Assembly (NCBI RefSeq): GCF_009928415.1
Contig: NZ_JAABNN010000010.1
Coordinates: forward strand, 76,884 to 140,883
Direction of reading: 5' to 3'
DNA: 64,000 nt
Source of the DNA: Bacillus sp. USDA818B3_A
Lineage (GTDB): Bacteria; Bacillota; Bacilli; Bacillales; Cytobacillaceae
The position numbers and the translations under genes are program-made. Positions 47,048-55,807 of this stretch are shown piece after piece (the stretch's first letter is position 1; every line of letters starts with the position of its first letter). The notes below the pieces were generated by a model that searched no databases, was not told where the DNA came from, and was given only the letters and a program-made list of their open reading frames with translations.

Positions 47048-47833
47048 ATGAGTAAATTATTAGAAGGAAAGACAGCCTTTATTACTGGTTCAGCGAGCGG
47101 CATTGGCTTAGAAATTGCAAAAACCTTTGCCCAGGAGGGGGCTAATGTTGTTATTTCCGATTTACACGCAGAAAAAAGTGAACAGGTGGCAGCGGAATTA
47201 AGAGCGCAAGGATATGAAGCCTTGGCCGCTCCATGTGATGTGACAAATGAGGATGCTTTTAAAAATAGCATTCAACAGGCATATAAAACATTTGGCCGCC
47301 TGGATATCTTAGTGAATAACGCCGGTATGCAGTATGTATCGCCAATCGAAGAATTCCCAACTGAAAAGTTCGAACTTTTAGTAAAGATCATGTTAACCGC
47401 TCCGTTCGTCGGCATTAAAAATGTATTTCCAATTATGAAGGAACAGGGTTTTGGAAGAATAATAAATATGGCGTCGATTAATGGGGTCATTGGATTTGCC
47501 GGAAAGGCTGCCTATAATAGTGCGAAACATGGGGTGATCGGATTAACAAAGGTGGCGGCACTAGAAGGGGCAGCGAGCGGAATCACTGTTAATGCCCTTT
47601 GTCCGGGATATGTCGACACACCGCTGGTTAGAAATCAGTTAGCTGATCTCGCAGCGACCAGAAATGTCAGCTTAGAAAGTGTAATGGACGAGGTCCTCTT
47701 ACCGCTTGTTCCCCAAAAACGGCTTTTGGCCGTAACAGAAATAGCGGATTATGCCGTCTTTTTAGCAAGTGATAAAGGAAGAGGTATCACCGGCCAAGCC
47801 GTTATTTTGGATGGCGGATATACAGCCCAATAA
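47048..47833 (+). CDS. 3-hydroxybutyrate dehydrogenase (SDR family)
   Basis: 261 residues, classical short-chain dehydrogenase. It has the NAD-binding GSASGIGLEIAK (12-23), the NNAG motif, the catalytic Ser in MASINGVIGF and Tyr/Lys in YNSAKHG, and the C-terminal RGITGQAVILDGGYTAQ. Length and motifs fit D-3-hydroxybutyrate dehydrogenases (B. subtilis YxjF-like), which oxidise 3-hydroxybutyrate to acetoacetate in ketone-body or polyhydroxybutyrate turnover. GAGGAGG precedes ATG. A sigma-54 promoter and three palindromes lie upstream. The likely activator gene follows directly. Other SDR substrates cannot be excluded. Confidence 0.87.
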   Translation: MSKLLEGKTAFITGSASGIGLEIAKTFAQEGANVVISDLHAEKSEQVAAELRAQGYEALAAPCDVTNEDAFKNSIQQAYKTFGRLDILVNNAGMQYVSPIEEFPTEKFELLVKIMLTAPFVGIKNVFPIMKEQGFGRIINMASINGVIGFAGKAAYNSAKHGVIGLTKVAALEGAASGITVNALCPGYVDTPLVRNQLADLAATRNVSLESVMDEVLLPLVPQKRLLAVTEIADYAVFLASDKGRGITGQAVILDGGYTAQ

Positions 47834-47841
47834 CGACAAAT

Positions 47842-47880
47842 AGAGTCCTATTCCGTACTGGATAGGATTCTATTTTTTTT
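47842..47880 (+). terminator. Terminator of the dehydrogenase gene
   Basis: AGAGTCCTAT / ATAGGATTCT with one G-T pair, then ATTTTTTTT. Confidence 0.85.
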
Positions 47881-47959
47881 AGAAAAATAAACTTATCTAT
47901 TTAACAATAGGTTCGTTTGATATAATAATTTATATCCAAGATTGAAAGGTTGTGGATCA

Positions 47960-49381
47960 ATGAACAGTGGAATGGAAGCGATTCCGGTTGATTGGTATGA
48001 ACAAATTATCAATCTATTAGCGGAAAGAATCGTAGTAACCGACCGTGAGGGTACGATTATTTATATAAATGAAGCCTATTGTGAGTTCTTGGGAACGACA
48101 GTGGAAGAGGCGCTCAGCCGGCCAGTACAGGATGTGATTGAGAATTCACGGATGCATATTGTCGCTAAAACAGGCCATAAAGAACTGGACTCCCTTCATC
48201 CAATCAATGGAAGTGAAATGATTGCAAACCGCTATCCACTCGTCGTGGATGGGAAGCTTGTAGGCGCCCTTGGGACGGTTATGTTCCGCAGTCCTGAGGA
48301 ATGGCGGATGTATAAAACAAAGATTCAGCACTTAGTGGAAGAATTAAAATACTATAAGACAAAAGTAGAAAGAGAGTTAACAGGTAAATACTATTTTCAT
48401 GATTTGATTGGCAAAAGCCAGCCCTTTCTTGAGGCTAAACAGTTGGCGGAGCGGATTTCTGACAGTAATTCCTCCGTTCTTTTAATAGGGGAGTCGGGCA
48501 CAGGCAAGGAATTGTTTGCCCATGCCATCCATAACCACAGCATCCGTTCCTCTTTGCCATTAGTAGCCATTAACTGTGCCTCCATCCCTGAACATCTCTT
48601 TGAATCAGAACTATTTGGTTATGATGATGGGGCGTTTACAGGCGCAAAAAAAGGAGGGAAGAAAGGCCAATTTGAAATAGCTCATAATGGTACTCTTTTT
48701 CTAGACGAAGTCGGCGAAATGCCGCTTTCCATGCAAAGTAAACTGCTCCGAGTGCTGCAGGAAAAGGAAGTCCAGAGAGTTGGCGGGCAGAGGTCCATTC
48801 CGGTCGATGTCCGTGTCATTGCCGCAACGAATCGTAATCTTGAAAAAATGGTCAATGAAGGAAAGTTCCGGCAGGACTTATACTACCGCTTAAATGTCAT
48901 TAAAATAGAAATTCCTCCTTTGAAAAAAAGAAAAGAGGATCTAAAGTTAATCTCGCTGCGTCTGCTGCAGAAAATGGAAAGGAAGTTTTTTCGAGCTGGA
49001 ATTGAACTTTCTGAAGAAGTGCAGCAAAGATTAATTGAACATTCATGGCCAGGGAATATTCGTGAACTTGAAAATGTGCTTGAGCGGGCAATTAATGTCC
49101 TTGATGGACAAACGATTGAATTATCCCATCTTCCGTTATATTTACGTGATAAAGAGAGGCAAATTTCTAGCGAGGTTGATCGTATCGCAAGTCAGGAAGA
49201 CACTGGTAATAAAATACCTTCCTCTATTATTCCATTAAAGGAAAAGCTGGCTCAAGTTGAAAAGGAAGCGATATTGAATGCTTTAGCTGCGGCAAACGGG
49301 AATAAACAAAAAGCTGCACAGCTGCTGGAAATAGGGAAAACGAGGTTTTATGAGAAGTGTAAACTCTATAATATAAAATAA
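47960..49381 (+). CDS. Sigma-54-dependent enhancer-binding protein (PAS-AAA-Fis)
   Basis: About 473 residues: an N-terminal PAS sensor (about 15-110), a coiled linker, and an AAA+ ATPase with Walker A GESGTGKE (177-184), the sigma-54-contacting GAFTGA loop (224-229) and Walker B FLDEVGE. A Fis-type helix-turn-helix ends the protein (NGNKQKAAQLLEIGKTRFYEK). It remodels sigma-54 polymerase for open complex formation. The frame extends to TTG 47942, but AAAGG is well spaced for ATG 47960. It follows the dehydrogenase whose sigma-54 promoter it probably activates from the three TTCC-N8-GGAA sites. The PAS ligand could be a C4 acid. Confidence 0.92.
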   Translation: MNSGMEAIPVDWYEQIINLLAERIVVTDREGTIIYINEAYCEFLGTTVEEALSRPVQDVIENSRMHIVAKTGHKELDSLHPINGSEMIANRYPLVVDGKLVGALGTVMFRSPEEWRMYKTKIQHLVEELKYYKTKVERELTGKYYFHDLIGKSQPFLEAKQLAERISDSNSSVLLIGESGTGKELFAHAIHNHSIRSSLPLVAINCASIPEHLFESELFGYDDGAFTGAKKGGKKGQFEIAHNGTLFLDEVGEMPLSMQSKLLRVLQEKEVQRVGGQRSIPVDVRVIAATNRNLEKMVNEGKFRQDLYYRLNVIKIEIPPLKKRKEDLKLISLRLLQKMERKFFRAGIELSEEVQQRLIEHSWPGNIRELENVLERAINVLDGQTIELSHLPLYLRDKERQISSEVDRIASQEDTGNKIPSSIIPLKEKLAQVEKEAILNALAAANGNKQKAAQLLEIGKTRFYEKCKLYNIK

Positions 49382-49513
49382 CCATACTCCAGGATGATAA
49401 AGAACAAAAGATGGAGATTATGCCAGGAAATCAATATTTATATAGAAATAGAATGCACTCTAGTTTAAGATAAGAAATATATCCTAATTTGACAAAGTTT
49501 GGGTGGGAGTCCG

Positions 49514-51140
49514 TTGGTTCTTTTAGACTATATTATCAATCTCTCAATTTTCTCACTTTTGGTTTGTGTTCCACTGATAATCGGTTCCTTCCTTCACCAT
49601 AAGCCGCTAAAAAATTGGCAATATTGGGCAGGGGTTTATGGAGGGATTGTATCTATTATTTTGGTAAGGCTATCCTTTCAACAAGCGGGCTATTCTTACG
49701 ATATCCGCTATGCTCCTCTCATTTTGATATTTGTCTATTTCGGTCCTCTATCCGGCTGGATAACAGGGTTAATGGCCTTAGGGATGAGATTGCTTGAAAG
49801 CGGGCACTGGACACCTGCTATTATTGGATGGATCGTCATTATGGTTTCCTTTTCTGTGATTCATCTCGCCGCGAAACAGCTTACCCATGTGAAAAAAGAG
49901 CGTTATTTATTACATAACCTATACTCTGATTTATATCATCTTAGTGCCTATTATTTTTCAAGTATTTACAGATAAAACATTATTTCACTTACAATATCTC
50001 ATCTTCGTCATGCTGGGAGTGGTGATCGGTGTTCTATTGATTGAGTCCTATGAAAAACTGCACCGGTTAAATCGAAGGTTGTCCGAGATGTACGAGCTCG
50101 TGGAAGCAAGTGAAGCGAAATACCGGTTGATTGCAGAGAACACATCTGATTTAATTCTGTTGATGGATAATGAGCATGCTATTAGTTATCTTTCTCCGTC
50201 TCATGAAGATGTATTAGGCTATCCATGTGCTGAGTTACAGAAACATAGATGTTTCCAGTTAATTCATCCAGATGATGTATCGATGTTTCAAGATTCCATT
50301 CGTAAGATGTTTACATATATGGAGTCCCAATCGATGGAATTACGATTAAAGCATAAGGAAGGATATTGGATTGAATTTGAGTCGAAGTGTATGCCTGTAA
50401 AGGGCAGTGAGGATACGGTTGAAAATATTGTCATTATCAGCCGGGATATATCCGAGCGGAAAAAGTCCGAAGAAATTCTATTGCAGTCAGAAAAGCTCTC
50501 TATTGTTGGTGAGCTGGCTGCGGGTGTGGCACATGAGATCCGAAATCCACTGACAACGATTAAAGGTTTTGTTCAATTGTATAAGGCAGAAAATCGTTCA
50601 AATCACTATAATGATATACTCCTAAGTGAATTAGAGAGAATTGAGGCCATTACAAGTGAGCTTCTTTCACTTGGCAAACCGCAAGCAGTCCAGTTAAACC
50701 AAGTGAGTTTGGGGGAGTTATTAGAAAATACGGTCGAACTGCTGCATCCGCAAGCAAATATGAACAATATTCAGTTTGACTTAATGGTCGACGGAGGTCC
50801 ATTCATTGTTAATGGAGAAAAGAACCAATTAAAACAAGTTTTCTTAAATGTCTTAAAGAATGCCATTGAGGCGATGCCAAATGGCGGGGATATTCAAATT
50901 AGACTAAGAGAAGATGGTGAAAATAGTTGTGTGATCTCAGTCCAAGACCATGGCTTGGGGATTCCCGAAGAACTCCTTCCTCGTCTCGGAGAGCCGTTCT
51001 ACAGTTTGAAAGAAAAAGGAACAGGCCTTGGAGTCATGATCTGCCACAAAATTTTGAAACAGCATCATGGCACTATTACCTACACAAGCAGACTGAAAGA
51101 AGGAACCAAGGTCGAAATCAAACTTCCGCTAGCAAGTTGA
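49514..51140 (+). pseudogene. Membrane PAS sensor histidine kinase, frameshifted
   Basis: Two open frames together encode one kinase. The first part (to the stop at 49975) has five hydrophobic segments like a 5TMR/LytS-type sensor. The second part (open from 49893) continues with a membrane helix, a PAS domain, HisKA with VAHEIRNPLTTIKG, and HATPase motifs up to 51140. Removing one A from the A6 run at 49892-49897 joins them, restoring THVKKSVIYYITYTLIYIIL as the missing helix. The restored protein would have about 541 residues and resemble sporulation-type kinases such as KinB. The downstream GTG at 49944 has no ribosome site. The start is TTG 49514 after GGGTGGGAG. Causes could be real inactivation, slippage or sequencing error. 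Confidence 0.85.
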
Positions 51141-51147
51141 TAACGGT

Positions 51148-51207
51148 AAAAAGGGTGACAGGCACCGGCCGTGGACTTTGTCCACGACCGGTGCCTGTCA
51201 CCCTTTT
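51148..51207. repeat. Compound REP-like hairpin, likely terminator
   Basis: Two inverted copies of GGTGACAGGCACC flank an inner stem CGTGGA / TCCACG with a CTTTG loop. Outer A5 and T6 runs complete a 60-bp hairpin. It is the same architecture as 645-699, just after the sensor kinase gene. Confidence 0.88.
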
Positions 51208-51235
51208 TTCTGGTTACCACAATAAAAACTTTTGC

Positions 51236-51308
51236 TATATACCCCAGTTTTGGGTGTGGTATATAATGGTGAACTTGGCATATTTATTTATTATCAAACG
51301 TTTGATAA
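51236..51308 (+). promoter_or_regulatory. tcyP promoter region with two palindromes
   Basis: TATATACC / GGTATATA (51236-51243, 51258-51265) flank a 14-bp spacer and overlap a TATAAT at 51262. Downstream lies the perfect 18-bp palindrome TTATCAAACGTTTGATAA (51291-51308). Neither resembles the CymR box I would expect for a cystine transporter. No regulator gene is adjacent. Confidence 0.6.
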
Positions 51309-51402
51309 ACGGTATAGGTAAATGCTGCAGGTTCAGATTGTGTATTTCTAAGTTTACTGATAGGAATGTTGATTTTCTATAAGGAAACAGGGGAGGAATA
51401 CG

Positions 51403-52785
51403 ATGAATACAGTTCTGATTATTATTAATATCGCTGTCTTACTATTGCTCATGTTTGGTTTATTTGTCATGCAGAAAAAGCATGTGTCGTTTTCAAAACG
51501 TGTTTTTAGTGCTTTAGGGTTAGGTATTATTTTTGGTTATATTCTTCATTTGATTTACGGAACGACCCATGAAGTAACCACAAAATCGATTGATTGGTTC
51601 AATGTTGTTGGTGTGGGTTATATAAAATTGCTCCAGATGGTTGTGATGCCGCTTGTCTTCATTTCTATTGTTGGGGCATTTACAAAGCTCAAATTAACTA
51701 AAAATATTGGTAAAGTTAGTTTTCTTGTAATTGCCATCTTACTTGGGACGACGGCGGTCTCAGCTGCAATTGGAATAGGCTCAGCACTGGGATTTGGTCT
51801 TGATGGCATCCATCTGAACGAGGGGGAGGCTGAAAAGGTACGAAATGAGCAATTAACGGAAAGGGCTGCGAGTGTTGATAATATGACCCTTCCACAGCAA
51901 ATTCTTGAATTAGTGCCTAGTAATCCTTTTCAAGATTTAACTGGGGCGCGGGCAACTTCTACGATTGGTGTGGTTATTTTTGCTGCCTTTATCGGGATTG
52001 CCTATCTTGGGGTGAAACGGAAAGATCCTGGGCATGCTGAGTTTTTCGCTAAAATCATTGATACTATTTATTCAATCATTATGAGGGTCGTCACACTCAT
52101 TCTCCGCCTTACCCCGTATGGAATACTAGCGATTATTACTAAAGTAACCGCCACAAGTGATTATGAAGCGATTGCGAAACTAGGGAAGTTTGTGATTGCC
52201 TCTTATGTGGCACTTGTCATTATGTTTGTTGTGCATTTGCTTCTTTTAGCTTTTGCCAAATTAAATCCTTACAGATATGTAAAGAAGGCACTTCCTACCT
52301 TGACCTTTGCTTTCACTTCACGTACCAGTGCGGGAACGCTGCCAATGACGATTAAAACACAAAATAAAGATCTGGGTGTCTCGGAAGGAATAGCGAATTT
52401 TGCCGGTTCCTTCGGTTTAACAATCGGCCAAAATGGGTGTGCAGGAATCTATCCAGCTATGTTAGCGGTGATGGTTGCTCCGAGTGCAGGGGTTGACCCA
52501 ACAAGCCTTTCTTTTATTGTGATGTTGATTCTTGTTGTCGCCATAAGTTCATTTGGTGTTGCGGGTGTAGGGGGCGGAGCAACGTTTGCAGCCTTAATTG
52601 TTTTATCGGTCATGAACCTTCCGATAGCAATCGTCGGCTTGCTCATATCTGTTGAGCCTCTAATAGATATGGGCCGGACCGCTTTAAATGTAAGCGGGGC
52701 AATGACAGCAGGTGTCCTCACAAGCAAAGCAACAGGAGAATTTGACGAAACTGCCTACAAGCAGCCTGATATAATAGAAGCATAA
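51403..52785 (+). CDS. tcyP: L-cystine symporter TcyP
   Basis: 460 residues, a dicarboxylate/amino acid:cation symporter family protein matching B. subtilis TcyP (YhcL) in length. It takes up L-cystine with a cation. Features are eight membrane helices plus re-entrant hairpins, including LLQMVVMPLVFISIVGAFTKL, the serine-rich FTSRTSAGTLPMTIK hairpin and the TIGQNGCAGIYPAMLAV helix. AGGGGAGG precedes ATG 51403. It is monocistronic, flanked on both sides by REP-like hairpins. Confidence 0.92.
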   Translation: MNTVLIIINIAVLLLLMFGLFVMQKKHVSFSKRVFSALGLGIIFGYILHLIYGTTHEVTTKSIDWFNVVGVGYIKLLQMVVMPLVFISIVGAFTKLKLTKNIGKVSFLVIAILLGTTAVSAAIGIGSALGFGLDGIHLNEGEAEKVRNEQLTERAASVDNMTLPQQILELVPSNPFQDLTGARATSTIGVVIFAAFIGIAYLGVKRKDPGHAEFFAKIIDTIYSIIMRVVTLILRLTPYGILAIITKVTATSDYEAIAKLGKFVIASYVALVIMFVVHLLLLAFAKLNPYRYVKKALPTLTFAFTSRTSAGTLPMTIKTQNKDLGVSEGIANFAGSFGLTIGQNGCAGIYPAMLAVMVAPSAGVDPTSLSFIVMLILVVAISSFGVAGVGGGATFAALIVLSVMNLPIAIVGLLISVEPLIDMGRTALNVSGAMTAGVLTSKATGEFDETAYKQPDIIEA

Positions 52786-52786
52786 A

Positions 52787-52840
52787 AATGGTGACAGGCA
52801 CCATGCGTTATCCTTTTTTGGTGCCTGTCACCATTCTTTT
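52787..52840. repeat. Inverted pair of REP-like copies after tcyP
   Basis: AATGGTGACAGGCACCA (52787) pairs with TGGTGCCTGTCACCATT (52819-52835), a perfect 17-bp stem. CTTTTATTT follows, so it should act as the tcyP terminator. Confidence 0.88.
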
Positions 52841-52995
52841 ATTTCAATTATCTCGAAATAAAAATAATTGAATTCAAGACAATCCTGTGTTACACTGTGG
52901 AGGTGGAAATATAAGCAGCAGAATAATAATTTAGGTCTTTTTAAATGATATTAATAAGCAATTATAAGCAGATTGAATGGAAAGGAAGGGATGAA

Positions 52996-53844
52996 ATGGA
53001 TAAATTCCACCAAAGCCCGAATACTTATGTAGGTCTGGTTAATATAAAAGTGAAAAATTTAGATTACTCCGTTACGTTTTATCAACAAATAATTGGCCTT
53101 AGAGTACTGGACCGAAACGAACGGAGAGCTGTTTTAACTGCTGATGGGAAATCCCCTTTAGTCATTCTTGAAGAACCTGTTGGAGTAATTCCTAAGCCGG
53201 AACGGACTTCAGGATTATATCATTTTGCGATTTTACTGCCTTCCCGTGCGGACTTAGGAGCCTTTCTGCGGCACATCATCGAAACTGGCTATCCACTTGG
53301 AGCAGGGGACCATTATGTTAGTGAGGCATTGTATCTGAATGATCCAGACGGTAACGGAATCGAAGTTTACCAGGATCGTCCCTCAAGTGAATGGACGTGG
53401 AAAAACGGATTAGTTGATATGGCCACTGAAGAAGTGGATGCAGAAGGAATTCTAGCAGCAAGCAGTTCAGAATGGACGGGACTTCCATCTGGCACGGTTA
53501 TGGGGCATATCCATCTCCATGTTGGCGATCTAGAGAAAGCGAAAGATTTCTATACAAAAGGTCTTGGTTTTGATGTCGTGAGTTACTATCCACAAGCTGT
53601 CTTTCTGTCTACTGGCGGTTATCATCATCATGTGGCTATTAATACTTGGCAGGGAGCAGGTGCGCAGGCACCACCCCAAAATAGTATCGGTTTGAATTGG
53701 TTTACCCTTGTCTTTCCTGCTGATTCAGCAAGAGAAAAAGTCATCGAGCAGCTTAAGCAGATTGGTGCACCTTTAAAAAAGGAAGAAAACGACTATCTTA
53801 CAAATGATCCTGCAGGAAATCAAATCCGCTTAACAGTAGGATAA
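52996..53844 (+). CDS. catE: Catechol 2,3-dioxygenase-like VOC protein, CatE
   Basis: About 282 residues with two vicinal-oxygen-chelate halves. The N-terminal half has VNIKVKNLDYSVTFYQQIIGL and GNGIEVYQDRP. The C-terminal half has GHIHLHVGDLEKAKDFYTKGL and the metal-binding GYHHHVAINTW, then a closing DPAGNQIRLTV. It closely resembles B. subtilis CatE (285 residues), an iron-dependent extradiol ring-cleaving enzyme that detoxifies catechols. The frame opens at 52945, but AAGGAAGG fixes ATG 52996. The CatR-type regulator and CatD partner are not visible nearby. A terminator follows. Confidence 0.87.
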   Translation: MDKFHQSPNTYVGLVNIKVKNLDYSVTFYQQIIGLRVLDRNERRAVLTADGKSPLVILEEPVGVIPKPERTSGLYHFAILLPSRADLGAFLRHIIETGYPLGAGDHYVSEALYLNDPDGNGIEVYQDRPSSEWTWKNGLVDMATEEVDAEGILAASSSEWTGLPSGTVMGHIHLHVGDLEKAKDFYTKGLGFDVVSYYPQAVFLSTGGYHHHVAINTWQGAGAQAPPQNSIGLNWFTLVFPADSAREKVIEQLKQIGAPLKKEENDYLTNDPAGNQIRLTVG

Positions 53845-53849
53845 AGGAG

Positions 53850-53890
53850 AATATCCCCGCTCTTAGGATACAGAGCGGGGATATTTTATT
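53850..53890. terminator. Terminator of catE
   Basis: AATATCCCCGCTC / GAGCGGGGATATT, then TTATTTTG. It lies between convergent genes. Confidence 0.88.
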
Positions 53891-53908
53891 TTGAATCTAA
53901 TTAATCTC

Positions 53909-54139
53909 TTATGAGAAAAAGCCCAAAGCGTATTTTATGCCTTCTTCGATCTGGTTGGTTTCATATCCCTGTAAATCTTCATGAGTAATTTCCAACTTTG
54001 TTCTAGCTAAGGCATAGCCGCTGTCTAAATTCACATCCAGCAAGACTTCATAACCATTTTCATTTTGGGTAATTTGGATAATATCATAATCGCGAATCGC
54101 AGTGCCCGTCTCATACTCAATTGGCTCTAACTCTGACAT
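53909..54139 (-). CDS. Small acidic hypothetical protein
   Basis: 76 residues, acidic (MSELEPIEYETG start), with no membrane segment or cysteine. Alternating hydrophobic residues suggest a small beta-rich protein. A GGGGGG stretch lies about 11 nt before the ATG. It is convergent with catE, and two REP-like copies lie upstream of it. I do not recognise a family. The absence of a competing frame and a coherent amino acid make-up support its being real. Confidence 0.65.
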   Translation of the reverse strand: MSELEPIEYETGTAIRDYDIIQITQNENGYEVLLDVNLDSGYALARTKLEITHEDLQGYETNQIEEGIKYALGFFS

Positions 54140-54206
54140 AATAAAACAGCCCCCCTATTCATCCTTTAAACATCATTATTTTCTTCCCAAACCTATAAAA
54201 TCATTC

Positions 54207-54258
54207 GGTGCCTGTCACCATTATTACTACGCGGAGCTTAATTTTGGTGCCTGTCACT
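54207..54258. repeat. Two same-orientation REP-like copies
   Basis: GGTGCCTGTCACC at 54208 and the one-base variant GGTGCCTGTCACT at 54246, 38 bp apart, in the gap between divergent genes. Confidence 0.78.
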
Positions 54259-54357
54259 GGTTGAAGAGGTTTTTACTAAGAAGGGGCAGAATAATAATAT
54301 AGTGCTGGTTACTCTCTATGTGTATCCATTTTTTTTATTGCAAAGGTAGTGAGGGTC

Positions 54358-55113
54358 ATGTGTTTGATTTTATTTGCTTATCATGTTCATGAGAAATATA
54401 AGCTTATTGTTGCTGCTAATCGTGATGAGTTTTATCAGCGGCCGACTGCACCTGCCCATTTTTGGGAGGATTGCCCCGAAATTCTCGCTGGACGGGATTT
54501 AGAGAAGATGGGAACTTGGATGGGTGTTACTTCCAGCGGCCGTTTTGCCGCATTGACGAATTACCGCGATCCAAAAGAGCTAACCGACGGAAAACGTTCA
54601 CGGGGCGAGTTAGTCGCAGATGCACTGAAATATAAAGGAAACATAGAAGATTATATGAATAATTTAGAGACCCATAAGCATTTATATCCTGGCTATAACT
54701 TAGTGTCAGGGGATTTGCATGCATTATATTATTACTCAAATGTTGGCCAAAGGCTGGAAAAGTTAGAGCCAGGGATATATGGTGTCAGCAACCATTTATT
54801 AAATAGCAGCTGGCCGAAGGTAGAAAAGGGAAAGAGCGGGATATCGGATATTATTGACGGCAAAAAGGAAGGGCTGGCAGAAGAACTGTTTCTACTCCTG
54901 CAAAACACCGATCCTGTCCCAGACGAGAAGCTTCCAAGTACGGGGGTCTCTTTAGACTGGGAACGGATGCTTTCCCCCTTGTTTATTACTAGTAAGGATT
55001 ATGGAACGAGGAGCTCAACAGTTATGTTAATGTCAGAGAGCCAAATTCAATATATTGAACGCATTTTTACCAAGGAAGGTGTGGACGAAAAGAGACATAC
55101 TATTGAACTATAA
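54358..55113 (+). CDS. NRDE (TANGO2-like) family protein
   Basis: 251 residues starting MCLILFAY, where Cys2 could become an N-terminal nucleophile after methionine removal. The family name motif is present as AANRDEFYQRPTAPAHFW (NRDE at about 22-25), followed by GRDLEKMGTWMGVTSSGRFAALTNYRDP. The family occurs from bacteria to humans (TANGO2); a haem-trafficking or Ntn-hydrolase-like role has been proposed, but the bacterial function is unsettled. GTG 54349 is in frame, but the conserved MCL start favours ATG 54358. Confidence 0.88.
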   Translation: MCLILFAYHVHEKYKLIVAANRDEFYQRPTAPAHFWEDCPEILAGRDLEKMGTWMGVTSSGRFAALTNYRDPKELTDGKRSRGELVADALKYKGNIEDYMNNLETHKHLYPGYNLVSGDLHALYYYSNVGQRLEKLEPGIYGVSNHLLNSSWPKVEKGKSGISDIIDGKKEGLAEELFLLLQNTDPVPDEKLPSTGVSLDWERMLSPLFITSKDYGTRSSTVMLMSESQIQYIERIFTKEGVDEKRHTIEL

Positions 55114-55148
55114 GTTATTTCAACTGATTGAACGATTAATAAATGAAA

Positions 55149-55194
55149 AAACCAAGTGAGGACAATCTCGACATGAGTCCTCACTTGGTTCTTT
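55149..55194. terminator. Bidirectional terminator between the NRDE and YggT genes
   Basis: AAACCAAGTGAGGA pairs with TCCTCACTTGGTTCT around a 15-nt loop. Confidence 0.85.
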
Positions 55195-55198
55195 ATCA

Positions 55199-55480
55199 TT
55201 ATACCCCAATGACATTCAATGATTGCCGTAACCCTTCTAAAGCAAATCCTGATAGATATCTAAAAACGAATAAAGCAACAATTGGTGAAACATCAATAGG
55301 CCCTAGCGGGGGGATGAACCGCCTAAAGAAGCCAAGATAAGGTTCAACGACCTTCGAAATCCATAATCCAATCTTTGAAGACTGGAATTGAGGGAACCAT
55401 GAGCCAAAAATTGAAATTAGGATTAACCAATAATAGGCATCAAAAGCATATTGTCCAATTAGTAAAATATAAGATCCCAA
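55199..55480 (-). CDS. YggT family membrane protein
   Basis: 93 residues with two hydrophobic regions separated by the YggT-typical VVEPYLGFFRRFIPPLGPIDVSPIVALFV. This family (YlmG in B. subtilis) usually sits beside divIVA/sepF. Here it stands alone, so it may be a second copy. Members are small membrane proteins linked to cell envelope or osmotic functions, without a firm mechanism. The start codon is TTG, with AAGGAAG at good spacing on the minus strand. It is divergent from the lemA-TPM operon, with tandem palindromic operators in between. Confidence 0.87.
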   Translation of the reverse strand: MGSYILLIGQYAFDAYYWLILISIFGSWFPQFQSSKIGLWISKVVEPYLGFFRRFIPPLGPIDVSPIVALFVFRYLSGFALEGLRQSLNVIGV

Positions 55481-55594
55481 TATAAATCTTCCTTCTTTTT
55501 AAGTTTATTTAAGTATATATACGGTAATGTCCACTAAAGGTTTCAAAAAATACCTAGGTTCTACTATTTAAACACAGCTAGCCCTATAATTAAA

Positions 55595-55647
55595 AACTAA
55601 TCAAACGATTAGTTAGTTGAACAACAAAACTAATCAATCGTTTAATT
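55595..55647. promoter_or_regulatory. Tandem TetR-type operator pair upstream of lemA
   Basis: AACTAATCAAACGATTAGTT (55595-55614) has perfect 8-bp arms. AACTAATCAATCGTTTAATT (55628-55647) is a three-mismatch copy, 33 bp (about three helical turns) downstream. Size and symmetry suit a TetR-family dimer. No TetR gene is in the window. The 320-bp gap 55481-55807 holds no recognisable gene. Confidence 0.75.
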
Positions 55648-55807
55648 AAATGGCTTAAGCGCTGTTAATTCAACAATTATTGGGTCAAAATAATAAACTA
55701 AACAAACGTATGATTAATAAATGTAAGGTAAGTTTTATTCTATTTTAAAAAGGGAATTTATTCACAAAGTGCTAGATATACTTTAGGTGAGAAAGGACGT
55801 GATTAGA

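Noticed and set aside
49893-49975. Programmed ribosomal frameshifting in the sensor kinase gene
   Set aside because: No stimulatory stem-loop or internal ribosome site is evident near the A run; mutation, phase variation or sequencing error is simpler.
55143-55340. A 65-codon plus-strand frame
   Set aside because: It starts in a terminator hairpin and is antisense to the YggT gene.
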